DNA from: Comamonadaceae bacterium
Lineage (GTDB): Bacteria; Pseudomonadota; Gammaproteobacteria; Burkholderiales; Burkholderiaceae_C
Assembly (NCBI GenBank): GCA_003599455.1
Contig: QZKF01000057.1
Span: 1-64,000, forward strand
Direction of reading: 5' to 3'
DNA length: 64,000 nucleotides
A program made the translations under genes and the position numbers. Positions 1 through 11,324 of this stretch are shown one piece after another. Position 1 is the stretch's first letter; each line of letters opens with the position of its first letter. The notes beneath the pieces were generated by a model, which was not told the origin of the DNA, ran no database searches, and worked only from the letters and a program-made list of their open reading frames with translations.

Positions 1-152
1 CGCTGGTGTCGCGCCGGGCGGTTCGTGCCGTCGAGAAGCACAACGATCCGGTCGAGGGCGAGGGCTGGATGGTGCGGCTGGATGGTGTCGAGGAACGCCT
101 GGCTGTGTCTCGCCGTCAGCTGGCGGCGGTTCGTGAAGCTCTCATGAGCTGA
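1..152 (+). CDS. LytTR-family response regulator, C-terminal fragment
   Basis: The window opens inside this gene; the reading frame begins at base 3 and stops with TGA at 150-152. The 49 visible residues include RAVRAVEKH, then GEGWMVRLDGVEERLAVSRR and a final QLAAVREALMS. This matches the C-terminal half of LytTR DNA-binding domains of the AlgR/LytR type, which end in a 'vSRr...vre.l' segment. The receiver domain must lie upstream, outside the window. The gene is convergent with recJ, with about 296 bp of repeat-rich non-coding DNA between them. The LytTR assignment is by recalled family pattern; the physiological target is unknown. Confidence 0.7.
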   Translation, partial: LVSRRAVRAVEKHNDPVEGEGWMVRLDGVEERLAVSRRQLAAVREALMS

Positions 153-172
153 GTTGCTTTTTGCGTTGCTCC

Positions 173-278
173 GGTCATCGGCGACCGGGGTGACCGGCTC
201 CGCTCATGTCCCCCGGGTCGGCTGCGCCGCCCCTCCTCCTTTACTTCGCTGCGCCGGTCACCCCGATCACCGATGACC
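173..278. repeat. Inverted repeat (25-bp arms) in the gap after the LytTR gene
   Basis: Bases 173-197 and 254-278 are 25-nt arms that are reverse complements with two mismatches, around a 56-nt spacer. The spacer (198-253) contains a degenerate version of the core found in the 72-bp repeat at 335-406, sharing the run ctcctcctttac followed by cgctgcg. Together with 335-406 it forms one composite non-coding element filling the convergent gap. It may act as a transcription-blocking hairpin, but no T-run supports a classical terminator. Confidence 0.75.
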
Positions 279-334
279 TCTCGGCGCGCGGAGCGTTTGA
301 CTCGTTCCAGGGGTGTCACTGGCGCGAGGGTGTG

Positions 335-406
335 GGCGTTCTGCGCAGCGGGGTAAAGGAGGAGGCGGCCTCCCGCCGCCGGGGGACACCCGCGGAGCAG
401 AGTGCC
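335..406 (-). repeat. 72-bp dispersed repeat, copy A (3' of recJ)
   Basis: These 72 bases match the reverse complement of 7047-7118 with only three mismatches. Both copies sit just beyond a stop codon (recJ here, the glycosylase gene at 7003 there) and both in a convergent intergenic gap. No ORF, transposase or target-site duplication is associated. Confidence 0.85.
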
Positions 407-448
407 CGCACGCTCGCGGCCCGCGAGGTGCAACGAACGAAGAGAACC

Positions 449-2185
449 TCAGACCTCCGCCGCCTCCACCAGAAACCGCACCCGCCGCTGCCCCTGCCAC
501 TCGTCCGCATCCAGCCGGAACGCGATCTTCACGCGCTCGGGCAGCGGCTCGGTGTGGCCGAACCAGATGCCGTCGACCGGCTCGCCCTGGTGCTTGAGCT
601 TCAGCGCCAGGTGCTTCTCGCCCACGAGGCGCTGCGAGACGATCTGCACCTCCTCGCAGAACACCGGCGGCGCAAAACCCTGGCCCCACACCTCCTGGTG
701 CAGCGTGTCCACCAGATCAGGGCGGCGGTACTTCGTGTCGAGTGGGCCATCGGCCTCGATGCGGCGCTGCAGCGTGGCGGCGTCCAGCCATTCGTGGGCC
801 ACGAGCTGCAGCGCGGCCTCGAACGTCTCCAGCTGGTCTTCGTCGATGGTGCAGCCCGCCGCCATCGCATGGCCACCAAAGCGCAGCAACACGCCCGGGT
901 GGCGCTTGGCCACCAGGTCCAGCGCGTCGCGCAGGTGAAAGCCCGCGATCGAACGGCCCGAGCCCTTGAGCTCGTGCTCCTTGCCCTCGGCGCCGCTGGC
1001 GGCGAACACGAAGGTCGGGCGGTGCAGCTTGTCCTTCAGGCGCGAGGCCACGATGCCGACCACACCCTCGTGGAAATCGGGGTCGAACACGATCAACGCG
1101 GGCGGTGGCTCTTCCGATTCGTCGAACATCTCCTCGGCCAGTTGCAGCGCCTGGTCGCGCATGTCGCCCTCGATCGCCTTGCGCTCGCGGTTGATGCCGT
1201 CCAGCGTGCGCGCCAGCTCGTCGGCGCGCAGCGCGTCGTCGGTGGTGAGGCACTCGATGCCCAGCGTCATGTCGGCCAGGCGGCCGGCCGCGTTCAGGCG
1301 CGGGCCGAGCGCAAAGCCGAAGTCGAAACCGGTGGCGGTCGCGGGCTTGCGCGCGGCCACGTTGAACAAGGCCGTCATGCCCGGCGGCATGGCGCCGGCG
1401 CGCACGCGCTTCAAGCCTTGTGCCACGAGGCGGCGGTTGTTGGCGTCGAGCTTCACCACGTCGGCCACGGTGCCGAGCGCCACCAGCGGCAGCAGGGCGT
1501 CGATCCTGGGCTGCGTCTGTGCGCTGAACACGCCGCGCTCGCGCAGCTCGGCGCGCAGCGCCAGCAGCACGTAGAACATCACGCCCACGCCCGCGATGGA
1601 CTTGCTCTCGAAGGGGCAGCCCGGCTGGTTGGGGTTCACGATGACGCAGTCCTGCGGCAGCACGATGTCGCCGTCTTTCAGCGCGGGCAGGTGGTGGTCG
1701 GTCACGATCACCTGCAGGCCGAGCGCGCGCGCGGCGCGCACGCCGTCCACGCTGGCGATGCCGTTGTCCACCGTCACCAGCACGTCGGCGCCCTGCGCCT
1801 TCACGCGTTTCGCGATCGAGGGCGTGAGGCCATAGCCATCCGTCACACGGTCGGGCACGAGGTAGTTCACCCGGTCGAAGCCCAGCGGCGCGCCCAGCAG
1901 GCGCAGGCCGCGCAGGCCGACCGCGCAGGCGGTGGCACCGTCGCAGTCGTAGTCGGCCACGATGCAGATGGCCTGGTTCGCCGCCATCGCATCGGCCAGT
2001 GCGCGCGCGGCCTCCTGCGCGCCGAGCATCGAACCGGGTGGCAGCAGGCGGGTCAGGGCATCGTCGAGCTCGTCGGTGCTGGTGATGCCGCGGGCGGCAA
2101 ACAGGCGCGCCAGCAGCGGGTGCAGGCCGCTTTGCTCCAGCGCCCAGGCGGCGCGGGGTGGCACGTCGCGGGTGATGATCTTCAT
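449..2185 (-). CDS. recJ: Single-stranded-DNA-specific exonuclease RecJ
   Basis: RecJ degrades single-stranded DNA 5' to 3' in recombinational (RecF) and mismatch repair. The 578-residue product has the usual RecJ length. The DHH-family motifs are visible: VADYDCDGATA near residue 77, a TVDNG segment, and VIVTDHHLP near 160, which bind the catalytic metal ions. The later GGHAMAAGCTI is the DHHA1 substrate-binding motif. I start at MKIITRDV (ATG at 2183-2185) rather than further upstream, because the preceding gene ends in a 4-nt ATGA overlap exactly here, which implies translational coupling. The same frame stays open for about 55 more codons upstream, but that stretch is inside the neighbour's coding sequence. 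Confidence 0.95.
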   Translation of the reverse strand: MKIITRDVPPRAAWALEQSGLHPLLARLFAARGITSTDELDDALTRLLPPGSMLGAQEAARALADAMAANQAICIVADYDCDGATACAVGLRGLRLLGAPLGFDRVNYLVPDRVTDGYGLTPSIAKRVKAQGADVLVTVDNGIASVDGVRAARALGLQVIVTDHHLPALKDGDIVLPQDCVIVNPNQPGCPFESKSIAGVGVMFYVLLALRAELRERGVFSAQTQPRIDALLPLVALGTVADVVKLDANNRRLVAQGLKRVRAGAMPPGMTALFNVAARKPATATGFDFGFALGPRLNAAGRLADMTLGIECLTTDDALRADELARTLDGINRERKAIEGDMRDQALQLAEEMFDESEEPPPALIVFDPDFHEGVVGIVASRLKDKLHRPTFVFAASGAEGKEHELKGSGRSIAGFHLRDALDLVAKRHPGVLLRFGGHAMAAGCTIDEDQLETFEAALQLVAHEWLDAATLQRRIEADGPLDTKYRRPDLVDTLHQEVWGQGFAPPVFCEEVQIVSQRLVGEKHLALKLKHQGEPVDGIWFGHTEPLPERVKIAFRLDADEWQGQRRVRFLVEAAEV

Positions 2186-3177
2186 AGGGTTTCCAGCGTT
2201 TTCCAGGCCGGGGCGTTGCCCAGCAGGTTCTTGAACAGGCGGCCGATGCGCGCGCCGGCGCCGCGCGGGGCGTTCGTGAAGCGCTGCGCCGCGCGCTCGC
2301 CGCACAGGGTGAGTGTGACCGGCTCGCCGCGGCGCGCGCGCTCCAGCCATTGCGCGATCTCGCCAGCGTCCAGCGCGATCCAGGCCTGTTGCCAGGCGGT
2401 CCAGTCGGCCTGCAGCGCGGCCTGGCGCAGGCCGTCGGGCAGGGTCGGCGCAGGCCGCAGCGGCGTCGGGTGGTCGATGGCGCCCGCGCCGCTGACCCAG
2501 AAGCCGTTCACCGGGTGCAGGCGCAGCGCCTCGCGCGCGTCGTGCGCGGCGTGGGTGTAGAACAGCATCTGCGCCTCGCTCTGCAGGCGCTTGAGCAGCA
2601 GTCCACCGGCGGGGTTGGCCGCGCTGTCGGTCATCCAGGCCTCCACCGAACGGCCGCCCACACGGTCCAGGCTGGCGCAGGCGATGCCGCGCAACACCTC
2701 GCCGCTGGCGTGCCAGCGGGTGGCCGACTCGTAGCGCAGCGCGATGCCGTCTTCGGCGCCATACGTTGCCAGCGCGTCGAACAGGGGGCGGGCGTGTTCG
2801 TCGCTCAGTCCCAGCTGTTCGCCGGGCAGCAGCGTCACCTGCTCCATGCCGACCTGGAAATGGCAGGGCGTGAACCAGGCCTGGGGCACATGGGGCTCCG
2901 TGCTCGCGGCCGCGGCCCAGGGAATCAGGCCGTCGCCATACGCGGAGCCGTCGGCGCGCAGCAGGCCGATGGCCTCGGCCAGCGCGCGCTCGTGCGGGGC
3001 GCTCAGGCTGTGCTCGGTGCCGGTGTCGGTGTACGCGGGCTGCAGTTCGGCCAGCAGGGCGGTGAGCCGGGGCAGTTGCAGGCCCGGCAGCGCGGCCCGG
3101 CAGGCCGGGTCGCTCGCGCTGGCGAACGGAACCAGCAGGTGCGAGGCGGGCTCAGAGGCCATGTGGGGTGCGGGCAT
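2182..3177 (-). CDS. Conserved hypothetical protein upstream of recJ (often labelled phosphoglycerate mutase/RpfE-like)
   Basis: The 331-residue protein starts at MPAPHMASEP, with an alternative start five codons later at 3162. It belongs to a conserved betaproteobacterial family I recall next to recJ, sometimes annotated as a cofactor-independent phosphoglycerate mutase or RpfE-type regulatory protein. The central segment PQAWFTPCHFQVGMEQVTLL is the most recognisable part. I see no metal-binding motifs of the alkaline-phosphatase fold, so an enzymatic label is not supported. No signal peptide or membrane segment is seen. Its stop overlaps the recJ start by 4 nt, so the two are probably co-transcribed. 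It is divergent from lolC, only 49 bp away. Confidence 0.6.
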   Translation of the reverse strand: MPAPHMASEPASHLLVPFASASDPACRAALPGLQLPRLTALLAELQPAYTDTGTEHSLSAPHERALAEAIGLLRADGSAYGDGLIPWAAAASTEPHVPQAWFTPCHFQVGMEQVTLLPGEQLGLSDEHARPLFDALATYGAEDGIALRYESATRWHASGEVLRGIACASLDRVGGRSVEAWMTDSAANPAGGLLLKRLQSEAQMLFYTHAAHDAREALRLHPVNGFWVSGAGAIDHPTPLRPAPTLPDGLRQAALQADWTAWQQAWIALDAGEIAQWLERARRGEPVTLTLCGERAAQRFTNAPRGAGARIGRLFKNLLGNAPAWKTLETL

Positions 3178-3226
3178 GTTCCGATTGTCGGGGATGCCAC
3201 AATGCCCGATGGATTCAACCCATCGC

Positions 3227-4475
3227 ATGCAAACCCCCTACGAACTCATTCTCGGCTGGCGCTACACGCGCGCCGGCCGCGCCACCCGGCGCAACGGCTT
3301 CATCTCCTTCATCTCGGGCGTGTCCATGCTGGGCATCGCGCTCGGCGTGGCCGCGCTCATCATCGTGCTCTCGGTCATGAACGGCTTCCAGAAGGAAGTG
3401 CGCGACCGCATGCTGGGCGTGCTCTCGCACATCGAGGTGTTCGAGCCCAGCGGCCAGGCGATCCCCAACCTGGCCGACACGCTCGCGCGCATCGAGCGCC
3501 ACCCCGAGGTGGTGGGCGCCGCGCCTTTCGTGGGCGCGCAGGCGCTGATCGCGCGCGGCGAGGACATGAAGGGCGCGCTGGTGCGCGGCATCGATCCCGC
3601 GCTCGAACCCAGGGTGACCGACCTTGCCGCCCAGCTGGCCGACACCCTGCTGCCGCGCCTGGTGCCCGGCGAGTTCGGCGTCATCCTCGGTGGCGAACTC
3701 GCGCGCAGCCTGGGCGTGATCGCCGGCGACAGCGTGACGCTGATCGCGCCCAGCGGGCAGGTCACACCGGCGGGTGTGGTGCCGCGCATCCGCCAGATGA
3801 CGGTGGTGGGCACCTTCGATTCGGGCCACTTCGAGTACGACTCGGCGCTCGCGCTGCTGCACCAGGAGGACGCCGCGCGCATCTTCCGCGTGGAAGGCCC
3901 CACCGGCGTGCGCGTGAAGATCCGGGACCTGCACCAGGCGCGCGAGGTGGGCATCGCGATCGCGTCCGACCTCGACCCCGGCCTGCTGGTGCGCGACTGG
4001 ACGCGCCAGAACCGCACCTGGTTCGCGGCCGTGCAGCTCGAGAAACGCATGATGTTCATCATCCTCACGCTGATCGTGGCGGTCGCCGCGTTCAACCTCG
4101 TGTCCACGCTGGTGATGACGGTGACCGACAAGCGCGCCGACATCGCCATCCTGCGCACCCTGGGCGCGAGTCCGCAAAGCATCATGGGGATTTTCATGGT
4201 GCAGGGCGCCATGGTGGGCGTCATCGGCACCGGCGCGGGCCTGCTGCTCGGCCTGGGCATCGCCTTCAACATCGACACCCTGGTGCCCGCGCTCGAACGC
4301 GTGCTGGGCGCGAGCTTCCTGCCGCAGGACATCTACCTCATCAGCCGCATGCCCAGCGACCCGCAGCAGACCGACATCCTGCCGGTGGCCGTCATCTCGC
4401 TGGTGCTCTCCTTCCTGGCCACGATCTACCCGAGCTGGCGCGCGAGCCGCGTGAATCCTGCCGAGGCTTTGCGCT

Positions 4476-4483
<8 letters not shown>
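3227..4483 (+). CDS. lolC: LolC/LolE-type lipoprotein-releasing ABC permease
   Basis: Inner-membrane component of the LolCDE machine, which extracts outer-membrane-destined lipoproteins and passes them to LolA. The 418-residue product begins [17 protein letters not shown], the typical start of this family. One transmembrane segment follows near residue 35 ([20 protein letters not shown]), then a large periplasmic domain and three more membrane segments after about residue 280, ending with the FtsX-type tail [16 protein letters not shown]. Only one permease gene is present, suggesting a LolC/E protein that works as a homodimer, as in bacteria with a single LolF-like subunit. It overlaps lolD by 8 nt. 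Confidence 0.93.
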
Positions 4484-5146
<663 letters not shown>

Positions 5147-5150
<4 letters not shown>

Positions 5151-5593
5151 GGCTTGGTTCTTGTGAGGCGCAGCGGTTTCTCCAGCCCCTGCACGTGCAC
5201 CAGCATGGTCTTCCCCTGCACTTCGATGCGCTGGGCTTTCTGCAGCGCGTCGAGGTACCGCGCTTCCTGATCCGCCAGCGGTTCGGGGCAGGCCATGCGC
5301 GTGCCGCCCAGCTGGCCGAAGGCCACGCGGTCCTGCATCAGCGTGTACGAGCCGAAGAAACGGTTGCAGGTGCTGTTGCCCGCCACGCGCCCGGCCTCGG
5401 GAAAGGCCAGGGTGGCCTGCAGGCGGTCGAGCACGCCGCGCCCGCCCAGATCTTCCAGCCGCCACTCGCTGCCCACCAGTGGGGCGGCGGCGGACGCGCC
5501 GGCTGAGCCGGGCGCACCGGGCAGGGCGGCGCAGGCGGACAGTGCCATCAGCACGGGAGCGGCAAGCCAGGCGAGACGGGGCGTGTGTGACAT
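5147..5593 (-). CDS. META-domain (HslJ-like) lipoprotein
   Basis: The 148-residue product starts at [11 protein letters not shown] lipoprotein signal peptide ends in the lipobox LSAC near residue 19, so the mature protein should be lipid-anchored. A META/HslJ-like domain follows from about residue 40: [11 protein letters not shown], then [14 protein letters not shown], then [10 protein letters not shown], the conserved core of the family. HslJ proteins are linked to heat or novobiocin tolerance in E. coli, but their biochemical role is unclear. The upstream ATG-less extension is rejected because AAGGAAACCACC before this ATG gives a ribosome-binding site at good spacing. Confidence 0.85.
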
Positions 5594-5663
5594 GGTGGTT
5601 TCCTTCCGGTGGCGGGATGCCGGCGCGCGAGAGGCTTGCCGGCACAATGGCCGTTATACCGCC

Positions 5664-6509
5664 ATGTGGATCGATACACACTGCCATCTGGACGCGCCCG
5701 AGTTCGGCGCCGACCACACGCTCGCGCTGAGCCTGCGCGAGCGCGCGGCCGCGCTCGGCGTGGGCCTGTGCGTGATCCCGGCCGTGGAGCGCGCCAACTT
5801 CGACACCGTGCGACAGCTCGCGCACCGCAGCGGCGACGCCTACGCGCTGGGCATCCACCCGCTGTACGTGCCGCGCGCGCTCGATGCCGACCTGGACGCG
5901 CTCGACGCCGCGCTCACCGCGCACCGCGACGATCCGCGCCTGGTGGCCGTGGGCGAGATCGGGCTCGATTTTTTCGTGCCGGCCCTGTGCACGCCCGGGA
6001 TGCGCGAGCGCCAGGCCTTCTTTTACCGGGCCCAGCTGCGGCTGGCGCGCCAGCATGGCCTGCCGGTGATCGTGCACGTGCGGCGCAGCGCCGACCAGTT
6101 GCTCAGGCACCTGCGCGAACTGCCCACCGGCGGCGGCATTGCGCACGCCTTCAACGGCAGCGCGCAACAGGCCGGGGCGTTTCTGGGCCTGGGTTTCAAG
6201 CTCGGTTTCGGTGGCGCCAGCACCTTCGAGCCGGCACGCCAGCTGCGGCGCCTGGCGGCCGAGCTGCCGCTCTCGGCCCTGGTGCTGGAGACCGATGCGC
6301 CCGACATCCCGCCGCAGTGGCTGTACGCCACGGCGGCCGAGCGCGCGGCCGGGCGAGCGCAGGGCGTCAACAGCCCGGCCGAGTTGCCGCGCATCGGTGC
6401 GGTGGTGGCGGAACTGCGTGGCCTGTCCGCCGAGGCCTTGATGACGGCCACCACCGCCAACGCGCTGGCCGCGCTGCCCCGGCTGGCGGCGCTGGCCCGG
6501 CCGGCATGA
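5664..6509 (+). CDS. TatD-family metal-dependent hydrolase (DNase)
   Basis: The 281-residue product has the TatD motif series: THCHLDAPEF at the N-terminus (the HxH metal ligands), VAVGEIGLDFF near 95 with the metal-binding Glu, PVIVHVRRSADQLL near 135, GGIAHAFNGS near 155, and LETDAPDIPP near 210 with the last Asp ligand. Proteins of this family are cytoplasmic 3'-5' exonucleases or related hydrolases acting in DNA repair; the paralogue cannot be pinned down. The gene overlaps the next start by 4 nt (ATGA), consistent with a small repair operon with the glycosylase gene. Confidence 0.88.
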   Translation: MWIDTHCHLDAPEFGADHTLALSLRERAAALGVGLCVIPAVERANFDTVRQLAHRSGDAYALGIHPLYVPRALDADLDALDAALTAHRDDPRLVAVGEIGLDFFVPALCTPGMRERQAFFYRAQLRLARQHGLPVIVHVRRSADQLLRHLRELPTGGGIAHAFNGSAQQAGAFLGLGFKLGFGGASTFEPARQLRRLAAELPLSALVLETDAPDIPPQWLYATAAERAAGRAQGVNSPAELPRIGAVVAELRGLSAEALMTATTANALAALPRLAALARPA

Positions 6510-7003
6510 GCCGGCTGCAAGGCCTCGCGCCGGTGCTGGACGCGAACACGCGCGTGCTGGTGCTGGGCAGTTTTCCGGGCGTGGCCTCGCTGCGCGCGCA
6601 GCAGTACTACAGCCACCCGCAAAACCACTTCTGGAAAATCCTGGGTGCGCTGTGGCAGCTGCCCTTGCCCGCCATGGCCTACGACGGGCGTGTGGCCGCG
6701 CTGCGCGACCATGGCTTGGGCGTGTGGGATGTGTACGGCGCTTGCGAGCGCGAGGGCAGCCTGGACGCGAACATCCAGAACGCGGAGCTCAACGACTTCG
6801 CGGCGGTGATGCGCGCCTGTCCGCGGCTGGAAGCGATTGCACACAACGGCGGTGAGAGTTTTCGCCATGCGCGGCACACGGAGCGGCTGGGCGTGCCGGT
6901 CTACAAGCTGCCGTCCACCAGCCCGGCGAATGCGAGCTGGAGTTTTGATCGCAAGCTCTCTGCCTGGGCCGAGGTGTTGCGTCGGCATGGGGTGGCGGCT
7001 TAG
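6506..7003 (+). CDS. DNA-deoxyinosine/uracil glycosylase-like protein
   Basis: The 165-residue product resembles the UDG-superfamily subgroup described as hypoxanthine-DNA or mismatch-specific glycosylases. The motif LGSFPGVASLRAQQYYSHPQ near residue 20, followed by NHFWKILG, is the hallmark of the first active-site loop. GVWDVYGACEREGSLDANI follows near 75, and KLPSTSPAN near 140 is the second active-site loop. It would remove deaminated bases (inosine or uracil). The start codon overlaps the TatD-family stop (ATGA), so the two repair-type genes are coupled. Exact base preference is inferred from the family only. Confidence 0.82.
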   Translation: MSRLQGLAPVLDANTRVLVLGSFPGVASLRAQQYYSHPQNHFWKILGALWQLPLPAMAYDGRVAALRDHGLGVWDVYGACEREGSLDANIQNAELNDFAAVMRACPRLEAIAHNGGESFRHARHTERLGVPVYKLPSTSPANASWSFDRKLSAWAEVLRRHGVAA

Positions 7004-7046
7004 GTTTTTGTTTTGTTGCTGCGACCTCGCGGGCTCGGGGACGGGT

Positions 7047-7118
7047 GGCGCTCTGCTCCGCGGGTGTCCCCCGCCGGCGGGAGGCCGGCTCCTCCTTTAC
7101 CCCGCTGCGCAGAACGCC
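7047..7118 (+). repeat. 72-bp dispersed repeat, copy B (3' of the glycosylase gene)
   Basis: Inverted copy of 335-406, with 69 of 72 bases identical. Flanking similarity extends further: about 30 bases on the gene-proximal side are alike, and bases 7134-7150 match the reverse complement of 201-217 (cgctcatgtcccccgg region). The 193-bp gap between 7003 and the mscS-type stop at 7197 is therefore almost wholly repeat, with no gene in it. Confidence 0.85.
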
Positions 7119-7196
7119 ACCCGCCCCCGAGCCGGGGGACATGAGCGGGGCCCTCACCCCGCCCTCGCCGGTGACCGCTCCAGCCGGAGAAAGACC

Positions 7197-8012
7197 TCAA
7201 GCAGCCACAGTGCGATGCAGCACAGGCGTCTCCGGCACCGGGTACCCCGCCGCACCAAACGTGCTCACCACCGCCTTGTGCGTGTCGAAGTAGACCTGCC
7301 AGTAGTGGTCGGTGTGCGTGTAGGGCCGCACGCACAACAAGGGGCCCTCGGGCGTGAACTGCAGGATCTCCACATCGGGTGCGGGTGACGCGATCACGTT
7401 GGGAATCGCCGCCACCGCCACCCGCAGACGCGCCATCGCGTCGTTCACGTCCACGCTGTTCGCCACCTTCGCCAGACAGTCCACCCGGCGAAACGGCTCC
7501 TGGCTGAAGTTCTGGATGTTGTCCGACAGCGCCTTGCTGTTGCCCACGATGGTCATCACGTTGTCCGGCGTGAGGATGGTGGTGGTGAACAGGCCCAGCT
7601 CCTTCACCGTGCCGGTCACACCGCCCGCGCTGATGAAGTCACCCACCTTGTAGGGCCGCAACACCTGCAGGAAGATGCCCGCCGCGAAATGCGCCAGCAG
7701 CCCGCTCCAGGCCGCGCCGATCGCCAGGCCCGCGCCGGCCAGCAGGGCCGCGAACGAGGTCGTGCGCACGCCGAAGATGTCCAGGATCGCGAGGATCAGG
7801 ATGATGGTCAGCAGCACCGAGATGATGGACTTGAGGTAACGGATCAGTGTCTCGTCGAGCTTGCGTCCGCGCTCCATGCCCTTGCCGATCAGGCCCACCG
7901 CGATGCCGATCAGCCAGCGGCCCACGACCCATGCCGCGATCGCGCCCAGCACCTTGAGGCCGAAGTCGGCGCCCTGGGTGACCAGGAAATTCCAGATGAC
8001 TTCCGTGTTCAT
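7197..8012 (-). CDS. MscS-family small-conductance mechanosensitive channel
   Basis: The 271-residue product fits the short MscS type, an inner-membrane heptameric tension valve that releases solutes on hypo-osmotic shock. Three membrane segments are visible: residues about 15-38, 62-82 and 88-120. The third is the pore helix, GAGLAIGAAWSGLLAHFAAG, with the Gly/Ala packing pattern of MscS. It is followed by RPYKVGDFI, the start of the beta domain. AGGAGGA sits 6 bases before the ATG at 8012, a near-perfect ribosome-binding site. The gene is monocistronic and ends against the repeat at 7047-7118. Confidence 0.92.
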   Translation of the reverse strand: MNTEVIWNFLVTQGADFGLKVLGAIAAWVVGRWLIGIAVGLIGKGMERGRKLDETLIRYLKSIISVLLTIILILAILDIFGVRTTSFAALLAGAGLAIGAAWSGLLAHFAAGIFLQVLRPYKVGDFISAGGVTGTVKELGLFTTTILTPDNVMTIVGNSKALSDNIQNFSQEPFRRVDCLAKVANSVDVNDAMARLRVAVAAIPNVIASPAPDVEILQFTPEGPLLCVRPYTHTDHYWQVYFDTHKAVVSTFGAAGYPVPETPVLHRTVAA

Positions 8013-8152
8013 AATGATTCCTCCTGAAGTTCACACACCACGATGACGAATCCATCACGCCCCACCGGGCACCCAGCCGCCGCCGATACCCCACCCCCGC
8101 AGGCCGATGGATTGTGCCCGCGGCCACGCATTTGCGGTAGCGGGGTCCCGGC

Positions 8153-8935
8153 GTGAAGGCCGGCGCCAACGCCGCCGCGCGCCAGCGCCGCGCGCCGCAG
8201 GCCTTGCCGGAAGTGACCATCTCCGAAGACAGCGAGGTGCGCTTCCTGCACCTGGGCACCGAATGGATCCAGGGCTCCATGCTGCTGGACGCGCCGTTCG
8301 ACATCGAGCTCGACTACGTCCAGCGCATGATGGCCTGGCTGCTGTTCGTCGAGCCCGACTCGGTGAGCGGGCGCCGCGCGCTGCAGCTCGGCCTGGGCTC
8401 GGCCGCGCTCACCAAGTTCTGCTTCAAGAAACTGCGCATGGACACCACCGCGATCGAGATCAACCCGCAGGTGCTCGCGGTGTGCCGCGCGTGGTTCAAG
8501 CTGCCGGCCGACGGGCCGCGCCTGCGCGTGCTGCTGGCCGACGCGGGTGAAGAGATCCGCCGTGCCGACCACATCGGCGCCTACGACGCACTGCAGGTAG
8601 ACCTGTACGACCACGAGGCCGCCGCACCCGTGCTCGACAGCCCCGACTTCTACGCCGACTGCCGCGCCGCGCTGAGCGACGACGGCTGCCTCACCGTCAA
8701 CCTGTTCGGTCGCGACACGAGCTACGAGCGCTCGCTGCAAAGCATTTGCGCGGCCTTCGGCGCCGACGCGGTCTGGGCCTTCAAGCCGACGCGCGAAGGC
8801 AATACCGTGGTGCTGGCCCAACGCACGCCCGGGCGCCCGAGCCGCATGGCCCTGCTGGCGCGCGCCGAAGTGGTGCAGACGCGCTGGGGTTTACCCGCTG
8901 TGAAGTGGTTGCGCCTGTTCAAACCGGTATCCTGA
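8153..8935 (+). CDS. Spermidine synthase-like methyltransferase-fold protein
   Basis: The 260-residue product is read from GTG at 8153; the start is uncertain because no clear ribosome-binding site precedes it. It has the Rossmann core of polyamine synthases: ALQLGLGSAALTKF (nucleotide-binding Gly loop), then TAIEINPQVLAVCRAWF with the acidic residue, then a beta strand QVDLYDHEAAAP. True spermidine synthases have an Asp-rich D-S/A-x-D-P motif at this last position; here it reads DLYDHEAA, so aminopropyltransferase activity is doubtful. It ends 6 bp before the GspE/PilB-type ATPase, with which it may be co-transcribed. Confidence 0.75.
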   Translation: MKAGANAAARQRRAPQALPEVTISEDSEVRFLHLGTEWIQGSMLLDAPFDIELDYVQRMMAWLLFVEPDSVSGRRALQLGLGSAALTKFCFKKLRMDTTAIEINPQVLAVCRAWFKLPADGPRLRVLLADAGEEIRRADHIGAYDALQVDLYDHEAAAPVLDSPDFYADCRAALSDDGCLTVNLFGRDTSYERSLQSICAAFGADAVWAFKPTREGNTVVLAQRTPGRPSRMALLARAEVVQTRWGLPAVKWLRLFKPVS

Positions 8936-8941
8936 TCGCGC

Positions 8942-10765
<1,824 letters not shown>

Positions 10766-10799
10766 CCCGCACCCGCGTTCGCACCGCGCGCCCCGGTCC

Positions 10800-11303
10800 A
10801 TGATCAAGAACCTGCAGGACTTTCTCGCCGGGCTGCTGTTCCTGGTGCTCGGCATCGGCTTCGGCTGGGCCGCCACGCGCCACAGCCTGGGCTCGGCGGC
10901 CGACATGGGGCCGGGCCATGTACCGCTGCTGCTCGGTCTGTTGCTGGGCCTGCTGGGCGTGCTGATCCTGTTCAAGGCGCTGGCCTTCGAGGCGCTGGGC
11001 AGGGGCCGCATCGTGCACTGGGGCGTCGGCCCGTTGCTGCGCGTGCTCGGTGGCCTGTTCTGGCTGGCCCTGTGCAGCGGTCCCGCGCAGTGGCCCTGGG
11101 TGGGTCCGTCGTTCGCGCAATGGCCCACGCTGGGCCTGGCGGCCGGCGTGGCCGGGCTGGTGATCGCGGTGGTGCCGGGTGGCGCCAGCGACCGCGGCCG
11201 TGTGTGGCTGTGGTCGCTGGTGCTGGCGGCGGCGGTGTGCGCGCTGTGGGTCGGGCCGCTCGGGCTGGACCTGCCGGTGTGGCCCACACGGGCCGGGCGC
11301 TGA
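10800..11303 (+). CDS. TctB-like small permease subunit of a tripartite tricarboxylate transporter
   Basis: The 167-residue hydrophobic product has four predicted membrane segments (about 10-27, 42-60, 78-96, 133-150), matching TctB architecture and length. The start MIKNLQDFLAGLLFLVLGIG and the motif ADMGPGHVP near residue 36 are typical of TctB. It lies 21 bp upstream of a TctA gene on the same strand. No TctC binding protein is adjacent, unlike the second tct locus in this window, so substrate capture must depend on a TctC encoded elsewhere. Confidence 0.82.
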   Translation: MIKNLQDFLAGLLFLVLGIGFGWAATRHSLGSAADMGPGHVPLLLGLLLGLLGVLILFKALAFEALGRGRIVHWGVGPLLRVLGGLFWLALCSGPAQWPWVGPSFAQWPTLGLAAGVAGLVIAVVPGGASDRGRVWLWSLVLAAAVCALWVGPLGLDLPVWPTRAGR

Positions 11304-11324
11304 GCGCGGTCGGGACGCACGGCC

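Noticed and set aside
335..406. 72-bp repeat as part of an insertion sequence
   Set aside because: No transposase, no terminal duplication and gene order between copies is intact housekeeping.
206..2560. 784-codon open frame on the plus strand
   Set aside because: Antisense shadow of recJ; composition is Arg/His/Gln-rich and lacks any recognisable domain.
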